64,000 nucleotides of DNA, from the NCBI GenBank assembly GCA_027487435.1, contig JAIYDP010000497.1:30137-94136 (forward strand), in the 5' to 3' direction. Position numbers and translations under genes: made by a program. The DNA comes from Verrucomicrobiaceae bacterium. GTDB lineage: Bacteria; Verrucomicrobiota; Verrucomicrobiia; Verrucomicrobiales; Akkermansiaceae. The first letter of the stretch is position 1. Every line of letters begins with the position of its first letter. Shown here one piece after another: positions 38,601 to 45,958 of this stretch. The notes beneath the pieces were generated by a model. That model ran no database searches. It had not been told where the DNA came from and worked only from the letters and a program-made list of their open reading frames with translations.

Positions 38601-38731
38601 TCGAATACGTCCTGCGTGCCACGTGTGCGGGTGATTTTGTCGTTCCACCTCTCTATGCCGAGTCCATGTATGACCGCGGAATCAATGGAGTTGGTTTGGG
38701 AAGGCGGATTAGCGTCAATTCACGCGAGTGA
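32684..38731 (+). CDS. Bacterial alpha-2-macroglobulin with thioester
   Basis: A 2015-residue periplasmic protease-trapping protein of the YfhM class. An N-terminal helix (WAGLALGAMVITFGLLEW near residue 65) anchors it. The long body shows macroglobulin modules, including VFTERGVYRPGDAVHFAGIVK and VYAVDEGIHQITRYKRPEPLDFFF. The thioester motif CTEQ lies at Cys1559 (YAYDCTEQITSKG), so it should be the covalent-trap form. The C-terminal block VEVYREFSTMDG-like is followed by a receptor-like domain. Usual bacterial length is 1500-1900, so it is at the long end. Its stop overlaps the GTG start of pbpC by four bases, the classic pairing for repairing and defending a breached envelope. Confidence 0.93.
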   Translation: MNFIPNMKTNSAPWAKGIVRIAKSIIRFIALVVSALIGIWQPPKWMSWITGKTMAILVKRPRTWAGLALGAMVITFGLLEWQRWWELHRPRERQLVAKRELRLSILVPQETTWSGGKPTHGALSITFSDAAAPLEKIKQVVTDTVEMKPAVAGTLTWESDRMLVFMPQQEWQAGQSYSVKVNSAVFPEEVVLAKPEATFSMPALRVAVEEYKFYTQPDQPEVHQLTATLRSNYALTQQELQAQISLQSMAEKPEAFAGKAPTFSLTASDAPNLWYLRSARVIVPAQSEEVKITIGKQLRATSGGVNLANDVVAKAIVPDKFSAMRITNDTGAQIVKNEQGEPKQFLSFGTSLGVSPLALAKNVKLWRLTPADDQELRDERKTENDVTDAMLARAKVIPLERVMAEDESPYPSLHTYQFFSPEKGRLFCKIDEGFEALGGFALANSYRKFVSVPSYPLELEWTGKGNIIALQGEKTIQFKTRGVSFIQVTCGRVRAAEINHMVTQNDYGDFSDPSLDSGFSKDNIVRSQTFIIRVDKKNDWDACFTAFDLSKAMATADPSDTESSRGLFFIEAQAAYPLLPVEQDTSVSSRVEEAERDWEWQYEREDYYEIDENAQEKRCVNLDGTIVPASDWFADVKPGGKVQWQLLSEEARRFVMITDLGLLVKTNADASRDVFVMSLRGQVPVAGAKVTMLSRNGSALAEGITDALGRASLPKPLVPAKEKQAVAVVVRDGADMSYIPLRPGQLPAMDYSRYDVDGVMSSRTKAVEAHVFTERGVYRPGDAVHFAGIVKRRDWQSVIEGLPVRAMLRDSEGNTIASSDFQLPIDGLVEGKFTTAENHPTGVYELSLWVRYEGDNGVRFLLGRTAIRVEDFRPDRMKMKVEFSPALASGWVKPEDLTAQLTVENLFGAPAGERRVKGSMSLQPADFRFAAWPSYQFYDTSLSKSQSIAGKNVELGEVTTSPQGKANMALSLSSIDQVNFRVTLQLEAFESDGGHGVREARSFLVSPRDTVVGYSADCQLDYLGKDTGGKVRIIAIDQNLQAVALEGLRYRVNETKYVSVLRKDESGSMIYESQPRTVLVSEEKDLRWQAGPNELLIDTSKVGAFQWQVLNQSDEVICQFSYRVVGKGDESRSLEREAELSVTLANAQVQAGGEVEISIVAPYVGSGLITLEREKVLYAHWFVADSKTSVQKVKIPEGLEGTVYCNVSFVRSMDSPDVLMTPLSYATHPLTILPVNRMIQVSLSAPKEVRPGQTLTMNYSTDKPTRIIVYAVDEGIHQITRYKRPEPLDFFFRKQALEVRTQQWFDLLLPEYRFLKQNSAFGGDGDGELGALSLSLNPFKRKRDAPVVWWSGIQSADSSVRELRYQVPDYFSGSLTIMAVAVNEVRAGSAQASTLVRAPLVLTPNTPTSVTPGDEFVVSVTVTNLIEAPNPAEIGLRIETSSHLQVMGDAVATVICETSREVTKRFRVKALDSLGSASIKFHAKSGSETALRTETMSVRPASTFRTQVRSAYVRTKKHEQAVTRSMYDAYRRNEVVASPLPVVLALGMRDYMQSYAYDCTEQITSKGLTLLSYRAMKELPQEELAASQTINGIIEQLQRRQSNSGGFGYWQGSTSESDDFLNVYVMHFLLEAKDAGFAIPHQLMERGNDKLKAICSSGEIANLAMADRKAYAIYLLTRQGQRPNALLSLRDSLHRTKEGTWETRLCGSFLAATYQLQQKTKEAEVIVKTWKLAAAEEYSSAKDKWSNVEVDRLLSFAIRARHFPNAVKDYGYADWQKLYGVLWQESYNTITAAYATLGMNEFVKVVKGNGFRFEIDALPRDGSAPLSLVKSDAIFAQASFADATKAISFRLEQNDGDQGLFYQVVEEGFDRGLPTKPQRDGIEVYREFSTMDGKPVQTLLVGDSVKVTLRVRNISAIPLGNLAMTDLLPGGFSLEPNTLTPGVNTQPGTERVDLREDRNVFFFTLQGAKDLTIEYVLRATCAGDFVVPPLYAESMYDRGINGVGLGRRISVNSRE

Positions 38732-40989
38732 AAACGAAACGAAAGAAATTCCTCAAAGTCTTCGTTCTTGGCAGTTGTTTCATCAGCGTGCTGCTAGGGA
38801 CTCTTTGGTGTTTGATTCCACACTGTGAACTCTATCCTCAAGATATTTCATGGTCGCCTGTATTGCGCGACCGTCAGGGTGGAATCTTGCACCTAGGTTT
38901 GGCGAAGGACGATCGATACCGCATTCACGTGCCGCTCGAACAGATTTCGCCGACGATGGTGCAAGCAACGTTAGCCTACGAGGACGACGGATTTTATTCC
39001 CATGGAGGAGTGAATCCTTTGTCCCTGCTGCGTGCTATCGGCGGGCGATTGCAAGGAATTTCCCGCGGCGGTGGATCGACGATCACGATGCAATACGCGC
39101 GTCTGCGTTTCAAGCTCTCGACGCGCTCTGTTTTTGGCAAGTTGCAGCAAATTCTGTATGCGATTCAGTTAGAAAAATACTACAGTAAGCGCGAAATTCT
39201 AGAAGCGTATTTTAACAGCGCACCGTATGGCGGCAACGTCGAAGGAGTCGCTGCTGCAAGTCTGCGATGGTGTGAAAAGGAATGTCGAGATCTGGAAGTG
39301 GCTGAAGCGGTGGCATTGGTGATGCTGCCGCAACGGCCTAGTCATCGTCGTCCTCGACCAGGTGAGGAAGAGTTGCCGCAGACTGTGGCGGCTCGAGAAC
39401 GCTTGTTGCGTAAGCTCGGCTACAACGATGTGATGCTTGCTGGTTACCGCTGGGAAAAACATCTGCTACCAAGAAAAGTTCCTCACTTGGCTCGTAGGCT
39501 GCGAAGTCAAAACGAAAATTCGAGTATCGATGCAGCATTGCAAGTGACCGTGGAAACCACGGTGCAGGGATACTTGATGCGCATGCAGGAAAAAGGTGTT
39601 CGTAATGCGTCCGTCATGGTGGTGGATGCGCCGACGCGCGAGGTGCGTGCCTACCTAGGCTCGGGGGGATTTTTTGATGATGCCATTGAAGGGCAAATCG
39701 ATGGCTGTCGCACACGGCGTTCGCCAGGGTCGTTGTTCAAGCCCTTTCTGTATGGATTGGCAATCGATCAAGGGGTTTTGCATCCTCATACCTTGCTTGC
39801 TGATGCGCCGATGCGTTTTCGTGACTACAATCCCGAAAACAACGAGCGCGATTTCTTAGGGCCTGTGAAAGCGAGTGAGGCGTTGTATCGTAGTCGCAAT
39901 TTGCCCGCCTTGTCGCTCATGCCTCGTCTCGCGGGCAAGGGATTGTATGGATTTCTTCAGTCGTCGGGTTTGCGAATGGATCATGAGCCTGGTCATTACG
40001 GTATGGCATTGGCATTGGGTGCTGCGGCAGCTTCTCCTGAAGAAATGGCGACGCTCTATGCAGCACTCGCCGATGACGGACAACCGCGGCCGTTAGTCTA
40101 TCGGGTCAATGGTTCATCGGAGGGCAAGGAAAAACATCATGCGATTCTCAGCGACGGCGCGCGTTGGATGTTGCGGCACATGATGATTGATCCCCAGCAG
40201 AAGAATGTTTTTTCAGAAGATGCCGTCTCTTTTAAAACAGGGACATCGCAAGGCTACCGCGATGCTTGGTCGATCGGCATCAGCGGAAGAACCGTGGTCG
40301 TCGTGTGGTTAGGAAACTTCGATGTTTCCTCGAATCCCGCTTTGCAGGGTCGAACAATGGCTGCTCCCTTGATGAACGAAATTTTTCGCCATACGCGAAC
40401 GATGAGGCCTTTGCCCGCACCGCCGAGCATGGTGAAAGAAGTGGAGCTTTGTGCGGTGTCGGGAATGATTCCCAGTGAACATTGCAAGAACCGCTGTCGC
40501 GGCTGGGTATTGGCAGACGTTTCGCCGATTGTGCCCTGTGACATGCATCGACTTGTATGGATCGATCAAAGTTCGGGGTTGCGCGTCGCACCACGTGACG
40601 ATGATCCTAATGTAAAAGCTCAGGTTTTTGAATTCTGGAAGCCTGAGTTTTTGGAGTTATTTCGGCTGGCTGGCTTGCCGCGTCGCGCGATTCCAGAGAG
40701 TGTGGAAGTCACAGCAGAATCAAATGAGCCTCCGAAAATTCAATCTCCGTTGCGAGATCATGTTTATCAAATCCGCAACGGTTCGCAAGAAGGGCTGATT
40801 TGCAAAGCGAAAGCCGCAGTGGGGGTGACGCGTATTTTTTGGTTTGGTAATGGAGTCTTCCTTGGCTCTACACTCGCGAATGAAGCCTTGATTTGGAAGG
40901 AAGCGAACGGAGGATGTGAGATTCAAGTGATGGATGATCGCGGGATGTCCGATCGAATCCGCGTGCAAGTCGAGCGTGTTTCACCATAA
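38728..40989 (+). CDS. pbpC: Penicillin-binding protein 1C
   Basis: A 753-residue bifunctional peptidoglycan synthase of the PbpC type. An N-terminal helix (VFVLGSCFISVLLGTLWCLIP) is followed by the glycosyltransferase-51 domain with TLAYEDDGFYSHGGVNPLSLLRA, RGGGSTITMQYARL and EILEAYFNSAPYGGNVEGV. The transpeptidase domain has SPGSLFKPFLYGLAID (active serine), SRNLPA and SFKTGTSQGYRDAW. The C-terminal biPBP domain (from about residue 680) is cysteine-poor and beta-rich. It starts with GTG at 38728, overlapping the alpha-2-macroglobulin stop, so the two are translationally coupled. Confidence 0.95.
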   Translation: MKTKRKKFLKVFVLGSCFISVLLGTLWCLIPHCELYPQDISWSPVLRDRQGGILHLGLAKDDRYRIHVPLEQISPTMVQATLAYEDDGFYSHGGVNPLSLLRAIGGRLQGISRGGGSTITMQYARLRFKLSTRSVFGKLQQILYAIQLEKYYSKREILEAYFNSAPYGGNVEGVAAASLRWCEKECRDLEVAEAVALVMLPQRPSHRRPRPGEEELPQTVAARERLLRKLGYNDVMLAGYRWEKHLLPRKVPHLARRLRSQNENSSIDAALQVTVETTVQGYLMRMQEKGVRNASVMVVDAPTREVRAYLGSGGFFDDAIEGQIDGCRTRRSPGSLFKPFLYGLAIDQGVLHPHTLLADAPMRFRDYNPENNERDFLGPVKASEALYRSRNLPALSLMPRLAGKGLYGFLQSSGLRMDHEPGHYGMALALGAAAASPEEMATLYAALADDGQPRPLVYRVNGSSEGKEKHHAILSDGARWMLRHMMIDPQQKNVFSEDAVSFKTGTSQGYRDAWSIGISGRTVVVVWLGNFDVSSNPALQGRTMAAPLMNEIFRHTRTMRPLPAPPSMVKEVELCAVSGMIPSEHCKNRCRGWVLADVSPIVPCDMHRLVWIDQSSGLRVAPRDDDPNVKAQVFEFWKPEFLELFRLAGLPRRAIPESVEVTAESNEPPKIQSPLRDHVYQIRNGSQEGLICKAKAAVGVTRIFWFGNGVFLGSTLANEALIWKEANGGCEIQVMDDRGMSDRIRVQVERVSP

Positions 40990-40999
40990 ACGTTTCACC

Positions 41000-41494
41000 C
41001 TACCAAATGTCATAAACCTTGATGAGAGGATTTTGGTCGTGAAGAAGTTGGAGGTAGTGCAAAACGCGATACGAGTCTTGGGGGAGCTGCAACTCGGGGA
41101 GAATCTCGCAAAGTGGCTCAATTACGAAACGACGCTGCAGCATACGAGGGTGAGGAAGGATCAGCGAGGTTTCGTCGTGGATGATGTCGCCAAAGGTGAG
41201 TAAATCGACATCTATAGTCCGGGGGGCGTTGAGGATGCTGCGCTGCCTACCGAGTTGGTTTTCGATCTTTTGCGTTTCTTTGTGAAGCTGAGACGCAGTG
41301 CCGCAAAACTCGAAGGCCACCACAGCATTATAGAAATCGGGGGAGTTATCGGGGCAGGCGATGGGGATTGTTTGATAAACCGCTGACTGCTGAAAGCTGC
41401 CCGCTACGCCAAGACTTTGCAGTAAGTCGCGCGCACCACACAAATGCGAGAGTCGATCACCGACATTCGAGCCGAGCGAGATGGTGACTAGCAT
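41000..41494 (-). CDS. folK: HPPK, folate biosynthesis
   Basis: 6-hydroxymethyl-7,8-dihydropterin pyrophosphokinase, which transfers pyrophosphate from ATP to the pterin before dihydropteroate synthase acts. It has 164 residues, normal for the family. Motifs seen are SLGSNVGDRLSHL at the start, SAVYQTIPIACPDNSPDFYNAVV, and the signature RSILNAPRTIDVDLLTFGD followed by LILPHPRMLQRRFVIEPLCEI. It is the last gene of a minus-strand run and begins 21 bases after the cyclase-like gene. No other folate genes are nearby. Confidence 0.95.
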   Translation of the reverse strand: MLVTISLGSNVGDRLSHLCGARDLLQSLGVAGSFQQSAVYQTIPIACPDNSPDFYNAVVAFEFCGTASQLHKETQKIENQLGRQRSILNAPRTIDVDLLTFGDIIHDETSLILPHPRMLQRRFVIEPLCEILPELQLPQDSYRVLHYLQLLHDQNPLIKVYDIW

Positions 41495-41515
41495 GCAAGT
41501 CGGCTATCGAGACCC

Positions 41516-42673
41516 TTAGCGTTGTGGAATGGAGTAATAGATGGCTTCCAGAGCCATGACAGTGTAGGCGGTGGTGAGGACAGGATTGCTTTCCATCCAT
41601 CGGCCATTGGTGTTCTTCCATGAGCCATCAGCGTTTTGGGTTGTGAGGAGCTTTTCTCCAAGTTCTTTGCGCCAATCGATTTCTTTTCCGTCGGCCAACT
41701 TGAGTTTGTCGTCACCGGTGGCTGCGAGAGCTTTGGCCATGGCGTTGTAATAATAGTAAATGCCTTGGCCACCAAGACCGGGGTTTTCTTCGAGAGTGTA
41801 ATTGCCACCGAGCCATTCTTTGACGGCTTTCACGCGTTGGTCATCGGGGCTTAGTTTGGCATAGAGCATGGAAAGCAGTCCAACATAGGACATGGAACCG
41901 TAGGAGCGGAGTGGGACTTTGCCATTTGCGAGAGGTGTGTTGTCATCGACCTTTGTCTCATTTGGGCCGTAGAAAAATCCGCCTTTATTCTTCGGGTCAT
42001 TGGATGCGCGGTCGTTTTTGTTCGTTTCTTCGAGATTTTGGCAACTGCTGAGAAATTCCACCGCAGCACCCCAGTCAAGGTCGGGTTGGTCACCGTGTTT
42101 GCCGTCATCAATGACTTTTTGTGAGGCTACGATAGCCTCGATGGCCAAATAGGTATTGGACATGTCGGATCGGTCATTTTTTGAGCCATAGCCGATACCG
42201 CCATCGTTAGGGCCATCGACCTTGCCTTTTTCACCTGTGTCCCATTGGTTGTTAATCAGGTGTTTTCTGGCACGAACCATGGCGGCTTCATAACCTTCGT
42301 TCTGTGCAGAAGCCAAAGCGGTAAGAGAGGTGGCGGTGTTGTAAACGGAAAGGCCGCGATTGTAGATGCCGCCATCTTCCTTTTGTTGGGCTCGTAGCCA
42401 ATCAAAACCTTTGTTGATATACGCTGGTTTTTCTTTTGCTTGAGCGATGTTTGGATCGCGCACGGCGGCGGTAAGGGAAAGTGCGGTAAAGGCGGGGATC
42501 TGTGGATCATCCCAATGACCTTCCGGCTTTTGCTGAGTGGCAAGCCATGCGTTCCCACGGGAGATGGCTTGTTTCATTTCTTCTTGTAGCGAAAGATATT
42601 TCGATGGGGTTTGCGCGATAAGAGCGGATCCGGTGAGTAAGGCAATGACTCCAGAGAATAAGGTGGTTTTCAT
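41516..42673 (-). CDS. Secreted prenyltransferase/squalene-cyclase-like repeat protein
   Basis: A 385-residue protein when started at ATG 42673 (MKTTLFSGVIALLTGSALIA, a signal peptide). The rest has the repeat pattern of alpha6-alpha6 barrels found in squalene-hopene cyclases and related proteins: ISRGNAWLATQQKPEGHWDDPQIP, GFDWLRAQQKEDGGIYNRG, GKVPLRSYGSMSYVGLLSML and KLLTTQNADGSWKNTNGRW. The cyclase DxDD catalytic motif is not visible and the protein is half the normal length. A binding or structural role is therefore more likely than cyclisation. Its start overlaps the upstream gene's stop by four bases (ATGA). Confidence 0.8.
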   Translation of the reverse strand: MKTTLFSGVIALLTGSALIAQTPSKYLSLQEEMKQAISRGNAWLATQQKPEGHWDDPQIPAFTALSLTAAVRDPNIAQAKEKPAYINKGFDWLRAQQKEDGGIYNRGLSVYNTATSLTALASAQNEGYEAAMVRARKHLINNQWDTGEKGKVDGPNDGGIGYGSKNDRSDMSNTYLAIEAIVASQKVIDDGKHGDQPDLDWGAAVEFLSSCQNLEETNKNDRASNDPKNKGGFFYGPNETKVDDNTPLANGKVPLRSYGSMSYVGLLSMLYAKLSPDDQRVKAVKEWLGGNYTLEENPGLGGQGIYYYYNAMAKALAATGDDKLKLADGKEIDWRKELGEKLLTTQNADGSWKNTNGRWMESNPVLTTAYTVMALEAIYYSIPQR

Positions 42674-43425
42674 GGTTGTTTTTTTTGCGTTGGTGAAGTT
42701 GTCGTAGGTTCGATGATGAATGTGACTTTGGTGCCGATTTCTGGTAAGCGTTTTGTATGTGCGACCCACATTTCGTCGTTTTCGTTGTTTTTACCAGCGT
42801 AGAGGAGAAGAGAACCTCGACTCACAAAGATCGAAGCGAAGTCACCGCTGGTTTCTGCGTAAAATTTTCCATCATAGATCAAAGAGCCTCCATAGATCCA
42901 CTCGTCGGTTTCCATGCTTTTCTGAGTGACATCGTTGAGAATCAGATCGCGCAGCGGTAGGGTAACTTTTTTTCCATCTTTATCGAATTCCACAGCCAGA
43001 TGAATGCGGGCAGCTTTGCGCGTTTCTTCCTCAACCTGTGGAAACTTTCCGCTGCTGACTCCTTTTTCTTTTTCGATGTAGTAGAGTTCTGGAGACGGCG
43101 TGTAGCGGAGCATCTTCATGGCAATGTTCACATGAAGGGGCGAGGCTGTGGTGATGAGTAAAGATTCGTGAATTTTGCCATTTTCGTGAACTAAGGCGAA
43201 CTCAAGAAGCCCTTCTCTCATGTTTACCGAGCAAGGAATGCGAATTTGACGAGTTTTCGGGTCGAAAAGCACCTCGCCGATTTGCATTGTACCATTTTCA
43301 AGCCGAGTGACATGCGCCGCAGGTTTTGTATGATCCGTAGCTTGAGAAGCATCAACTGCCGCATCTTTGTCCTGTGCGCAAAGCATTGTGCAAGTGAGGA
43401 TCAAAGAATGTAGAGTGCGGAGCAT
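42670..43425 (-). CDS. Secreted YdjY-like domain protein
   Basis: A 251-residue protein beginning MLRTLHSLILTCTMLCAQDK, a signal peptide. The core runs MQIGEVLFDPKTRQIRIPCSVNMREGLLEFALVHENGKIHESLLIT, which resembles the YdjY domain found in secreted planctomycete and verrucomicrobial proteins. It continues to IYGGSLIYDGKFYAETSGDFASIFVS. It is coupled by a four-base overlap to the downstream squalene-cyclase-like gene and probably works with it in the periplasm or on the outer membrane (inference). Function unknown. Confidence 0.7.
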   Translation of the reverse strand: MLRTLHSLILTCTMLCAQDKDAAVDASQATDHTKPAAHVTRLENGTMQIGEVLFDPKTRQIRIPCSVNMREGLLEFALVHENGKIHESLLITTASPLHVNIAMKMLRYTPSPELYYIEKEKGVSSGKFPQVEEETRKAARIHLAVEFDKDGKKVTLPLRDLILNDVTQKSMETDEWIYGGSLIYDGKFYAETSGDFASIFVSRGSLLLYAGKNNENDEMWVAHTKRLPEIGTKVTFIIEPTTTSPTQKKQP

Positions 43426-43489
43426 AGTCTAATAACGCGCGGATGACTCAAAATCTTAGCAAAAAATACCGGATTAGCAAATGCGTGTA

Positions 43490-44452
43490 TTAAGGAATTT
43501 TGCTAAGTCGCTTGGAGAATGCATGCCAGTGCCTACGCGTGACGGAATTTTGAAATAACGAGCTAGCATCGGTTGTTGTTGGGTCAAGAGGCACGGGAGC
43601 TTGGAGTGATCCTTGGCTGCCGATTTCTTCGCGAAAGATTTTGTAGAGACTGCGGGCCAGAGATTGGCTCATTTGCGCTGCGTCGGTTACACCAGATGGT
43701 ATGGTGATGGTTCTGGACATGTGGGATGGATCTGTGCCGGAACTAAACCACAGAGCGATGGGTAAGGGACTCGGCGAAGCGGTCGCACCTACGCTGACAT
43801 CATCTTTGAAATGGATGATTCCCGATGAATGTTCAGAGAGCAAAGCTGCGATTTCCTTCAGTGCGGGTTTGACGATAGTGGCAGATTCTGTGTCACACCC
43901 CGCATGGATGATGATGGTCGTGCGGGCAGTAGGGTCAACGATCCAAGCAGGCAATTGCGGGCGAAGGCGAGCGATGGCATCTGTGGTAAGTTTGCGTTGT
44001 GGCGCATCGGGACTTGCTGAGTCTGCAACGCGTTCCCAAGCGAGAAGAGTTCGCTGAAGCTCGCCGCTTGTTTCAAGCAATGTCGCGAGTTTGATGAAAT
44101 AACTTGCGCCTTTCTCGGAAAATTGCGTGTATGCATCGAGTCCAGGAGACCTGGTAAGATCCCCAAGTTCAATGATTTCTTCCTCGGATTTTGGCTCCTC
44201 GATGGCCAACGTCGTGTCAATGCTCGGCATTTGGCCTGGTTTTACGCGAATGGCTTTCGTTGGTTCCAGATCCTTGTTGTTTTGGAGATCCAACGATGCT
44301 TGCAACTTTTCTTGCTTGAGATTCCTTTGTTCGATCGCAAGCACTGCGGATGGTGGCGGAGTGAGAAAATCCTTACCCTTCGCACCTTGCCACCAAGTGA
44401 TAGCTATCGTGCAAATAGCCAAAGGTATGACGAAAAATAGGGGAATTCGCAC
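43490..44452 (-). CDS. Membrane-anchored hypothetical protein
   Basis: A 320-residue protein with one N-terminal helix (MRIPLFFVIPLAICTIAITWW) and a large extracytoplasmic part. The first 100 residues are charged and low in complexity. Then a helical stretch, TQFSEKGASYFIKLATLLETSGELQRTLLAWERVADS, looks like a TPR pair. The end of the protein is mixed alpha/beta (TTIIIHAGCDTESATIVKPAL). I do not recognise it. It starts 17 bases after the upstream secreted gene, and the next gene begins 64 bases on. All run in the same direction, so they are likely one operon. Confidence 0.65.
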   Translation of the reverse strand: MRIPLFFVIPLAICTIAITWWQGAKGKDFLTPPPSAVLAIEQRNLKQEKLQASLDLQNNKDLEPTKAIRVKPGQMPSIDTTLAIEEPKSEEEIIELGDLTRSPGLDAYTQFSEKGASYFIKLATLLETSGELQRTLLAWERVADSASPDAPQRKLTTDAIARLRPQLPAWIVDPTARTTIIIHAGCDTESATIVKPALKEIAALLSEHSSGIIHFKDDVSVGATASPSPLPIALWFSSGTDPSHMSRTITIPSGVTDAAQMSQSLARSLYKIFREEIGSQGSLQAPVPLDPTTTDASSLFQNSVTRRHWHAFSKRLSKIP

Positions 44453-44469
44453 GGCAAGCTGATCGCTTC

Positions 44470-45186
44470 TTAGGGTGTTGGCGTCTCCGTTTTCGTAGTA
44501 GCATTTGGCGAAATCAACGATGGCGTCGGGTTGCCAACGCCAGTCAAACGTTGCGGTGATGCAGTCGATGCCGTTCCAATCTCGGTGCGTGTCATCAAAT
44601 CGACTGGACGAATATTAAATTTCTCTTTGGCTAAAACTTCTTTGCCGGATACTTCCTTCCCCGAGACCTCTTTGCCAGATACTTCTTTACCACTAATGCT
44701 CGAATCGCCCGAAGCATCGTATGTCGCTAGGAGTAGTTGGATGGCAGTCAGGGAATCCGGTGCCGATGCGATAGCACATTGGGTGATGAGTCGGGCTTGA
44801 TCGGGAGCTGCAAGAATCGCCGTTTCTACGATGCGACAGATGAGAGATTCGTTAGCTTTGCTCATGGCAATCGCTTGTTTGACAATCTCACAAGCATGCT
44901 CGGGGTTTTTTGCAATCGTTTCTTCGACGAGCGTGACAAGGGAATCCTCGCTGGAAGATTCTTGAAAGGTTTGAGAAAACTTAGGTTTTGGTTGGGGGAT
45001 GACGATCGAACCTTCTGGAGTTGAGCGATCGATCTGATCAAATTTTACGGAATGACTGGCATAGAGATTTCCTCCATCCGATGATGCTTCCTGCCCGCGA
45101 TCGATCATTTGCTGACCATGGGACAGGCCCGCTAGCAACAAAGTAGCATAGATCGAGTGTGTGCGTTTCATGATAGATTTGTTCAT
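44470..45186 (-). CDS. Secreted hypothetical protein with SGKEV pentapeptide repeats
   Basis: About 238 residues if started at ATG 45186 (MNKSIMKRTHSIYATLLLAGL); ATG 45171 is equally possible, and both give a signal peptide. The middle is helical (LVTLVEETIAKNPEHACEIVKQ, ETAILAAPDQARLITQCAI), like the short repeats in verrucomicrobial proteins annotated from sequence alone. Near residue 185 there are four perfect SGKEV repeats encoded by a 15-base repeat, followed by LAKEKF. The tail is Pro/Thr/Ser-rich. It heads the minus-strand run ending at folK. Function unknown. Confidence 0.65.
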   Translation of the reverse strand: MNKSIMKRTHSIYATLLLAGLSHGQQMIDRGQEASSDGGNLYASHSVKFDQIDRSTPEGSIVIPQPKPKFSQTFQESSSEDSLVTLVEETIAKNPEHACEIVKQAIAMSKANESLICRIVETAILAAPDQARLITQCAIASAPDSLTAIQLLLATYDASGDSSISGKEVSGKEVSGKEVSGKEVLAKEKFNIRPVDLMTRTEIGTASTASPQRLTGVGNPTPSLISPNATTKTETPTP

Positions 45187-45462
45187 TTGCGGACGTGGAC
45201 GAGTTGTCTTATGGGACTTTTGCCATGCTGACAAGCATTATTTTTTGTTTTACACGCGAGGCACAAGTTCTTGGGGTGAATATTGATCGTTGAAGTTGCT
45301 CATCGCAAGATCTTCGAGTGTGTGCAGCCATTTGATGCGGCAGGCACGGTCTCATCGAGATGCTTTGGCATATTTTTTGTGATTCTCTCTTGTTGACTGC
45401 GATCTCTGACATGTTGAAAATTTTTTCTTTGCTTTCTATGAGCGATTCTCTAAAAAGTTTGC

Positions 45463-45900
45463 ATGGACTTACTTGTAGCCACACTATGCGATAATGCTGA
45501 AGAAATTCAGGGGAAATTGAATGTCATCGGAGCTTTTGATGCCATCATTGGACAGAGCTTTCCTGCAAAATTTTCTTTTGCTTTAGCCCTGAGATTCTAT
45601 TTCACCCCGAAAGACCGTGGAGCTCACTCGTTTTCGATCATGTTGCTTGACGAGACGGAGAACCAAAACGCGAAACCTCCTCAAGAAGCGGAAATCACCG
45701 TCAATATGCCACCTGATGCTATTGGTTTTTCTACACAAAACATGATCACGCCGTTGAATGGCACCGTGCAGAAGGCAGGGATCTACCATTTCGTGGTTCG
45801 AATCGACGGCAAAGTGGCAGCTCGTGTGCCGTTGCGTGTAGTTCAACAAGAGAGTATGCCCAATGTGCCTAGCATCGACGAGATTCCTCAGTTGACCTGA
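45463..45900 (+). CDS. DUF6941 family protein
   Basis: A 145-residue cytoplasmic protein whose outline fits DUF6941: an initial MDLLVATLCDNAEEIQGKLNVIGAFDAI, then FALALRFYFTPKDRGAHSFSIMLLDE and the closing GIYHFVVRIDGKVAARVPLRV. The fold looks like a beta-sandwich. The molecular role is unknown to me. It is a single gene, with the divergent secreted-protein operon on its left and a clear intrinsic terminator 23 bases after its stop. Confidence 0.75.
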   Translation: MDLLVATLCDNAEEIQGKLNVIGAFDAIIGQSFPAKFSFALALRFYFTPKDRGAHSFSIMLLDETENQNAKPPQEAEITVNMPPDAIGFSTQNMITPLNGTVQKAGIYHFVVRIDGKVAARVPLRVVQQESMPNVPSIDEIPQLT

Positions 45901-45922
45901 TTTTCTAAGAGAAATTTTTTTC

Positions 45923-45953
45923 AAAGCGACCCGTAGTATGGGTCGCTTTTTTT
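45923..45953. terminator. Bidirectional intrinsic terminator
   Basis: A perfect 10-bp stem (AAAGCGACCC / GGGTCGCTTT) around a seven-base loop, followed by a T-run on the plus strand and preceded by A/T-rich sequence giving T-rich RNA on the minus strand. It lies between the convergent ends of the DUF6941 gene (stop 45900) and the DUF1549/DUF1553 gene (stop 45959), so it can serve both. Confidence 0.92.
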
Positions 45954-45958
45954 ATCGA

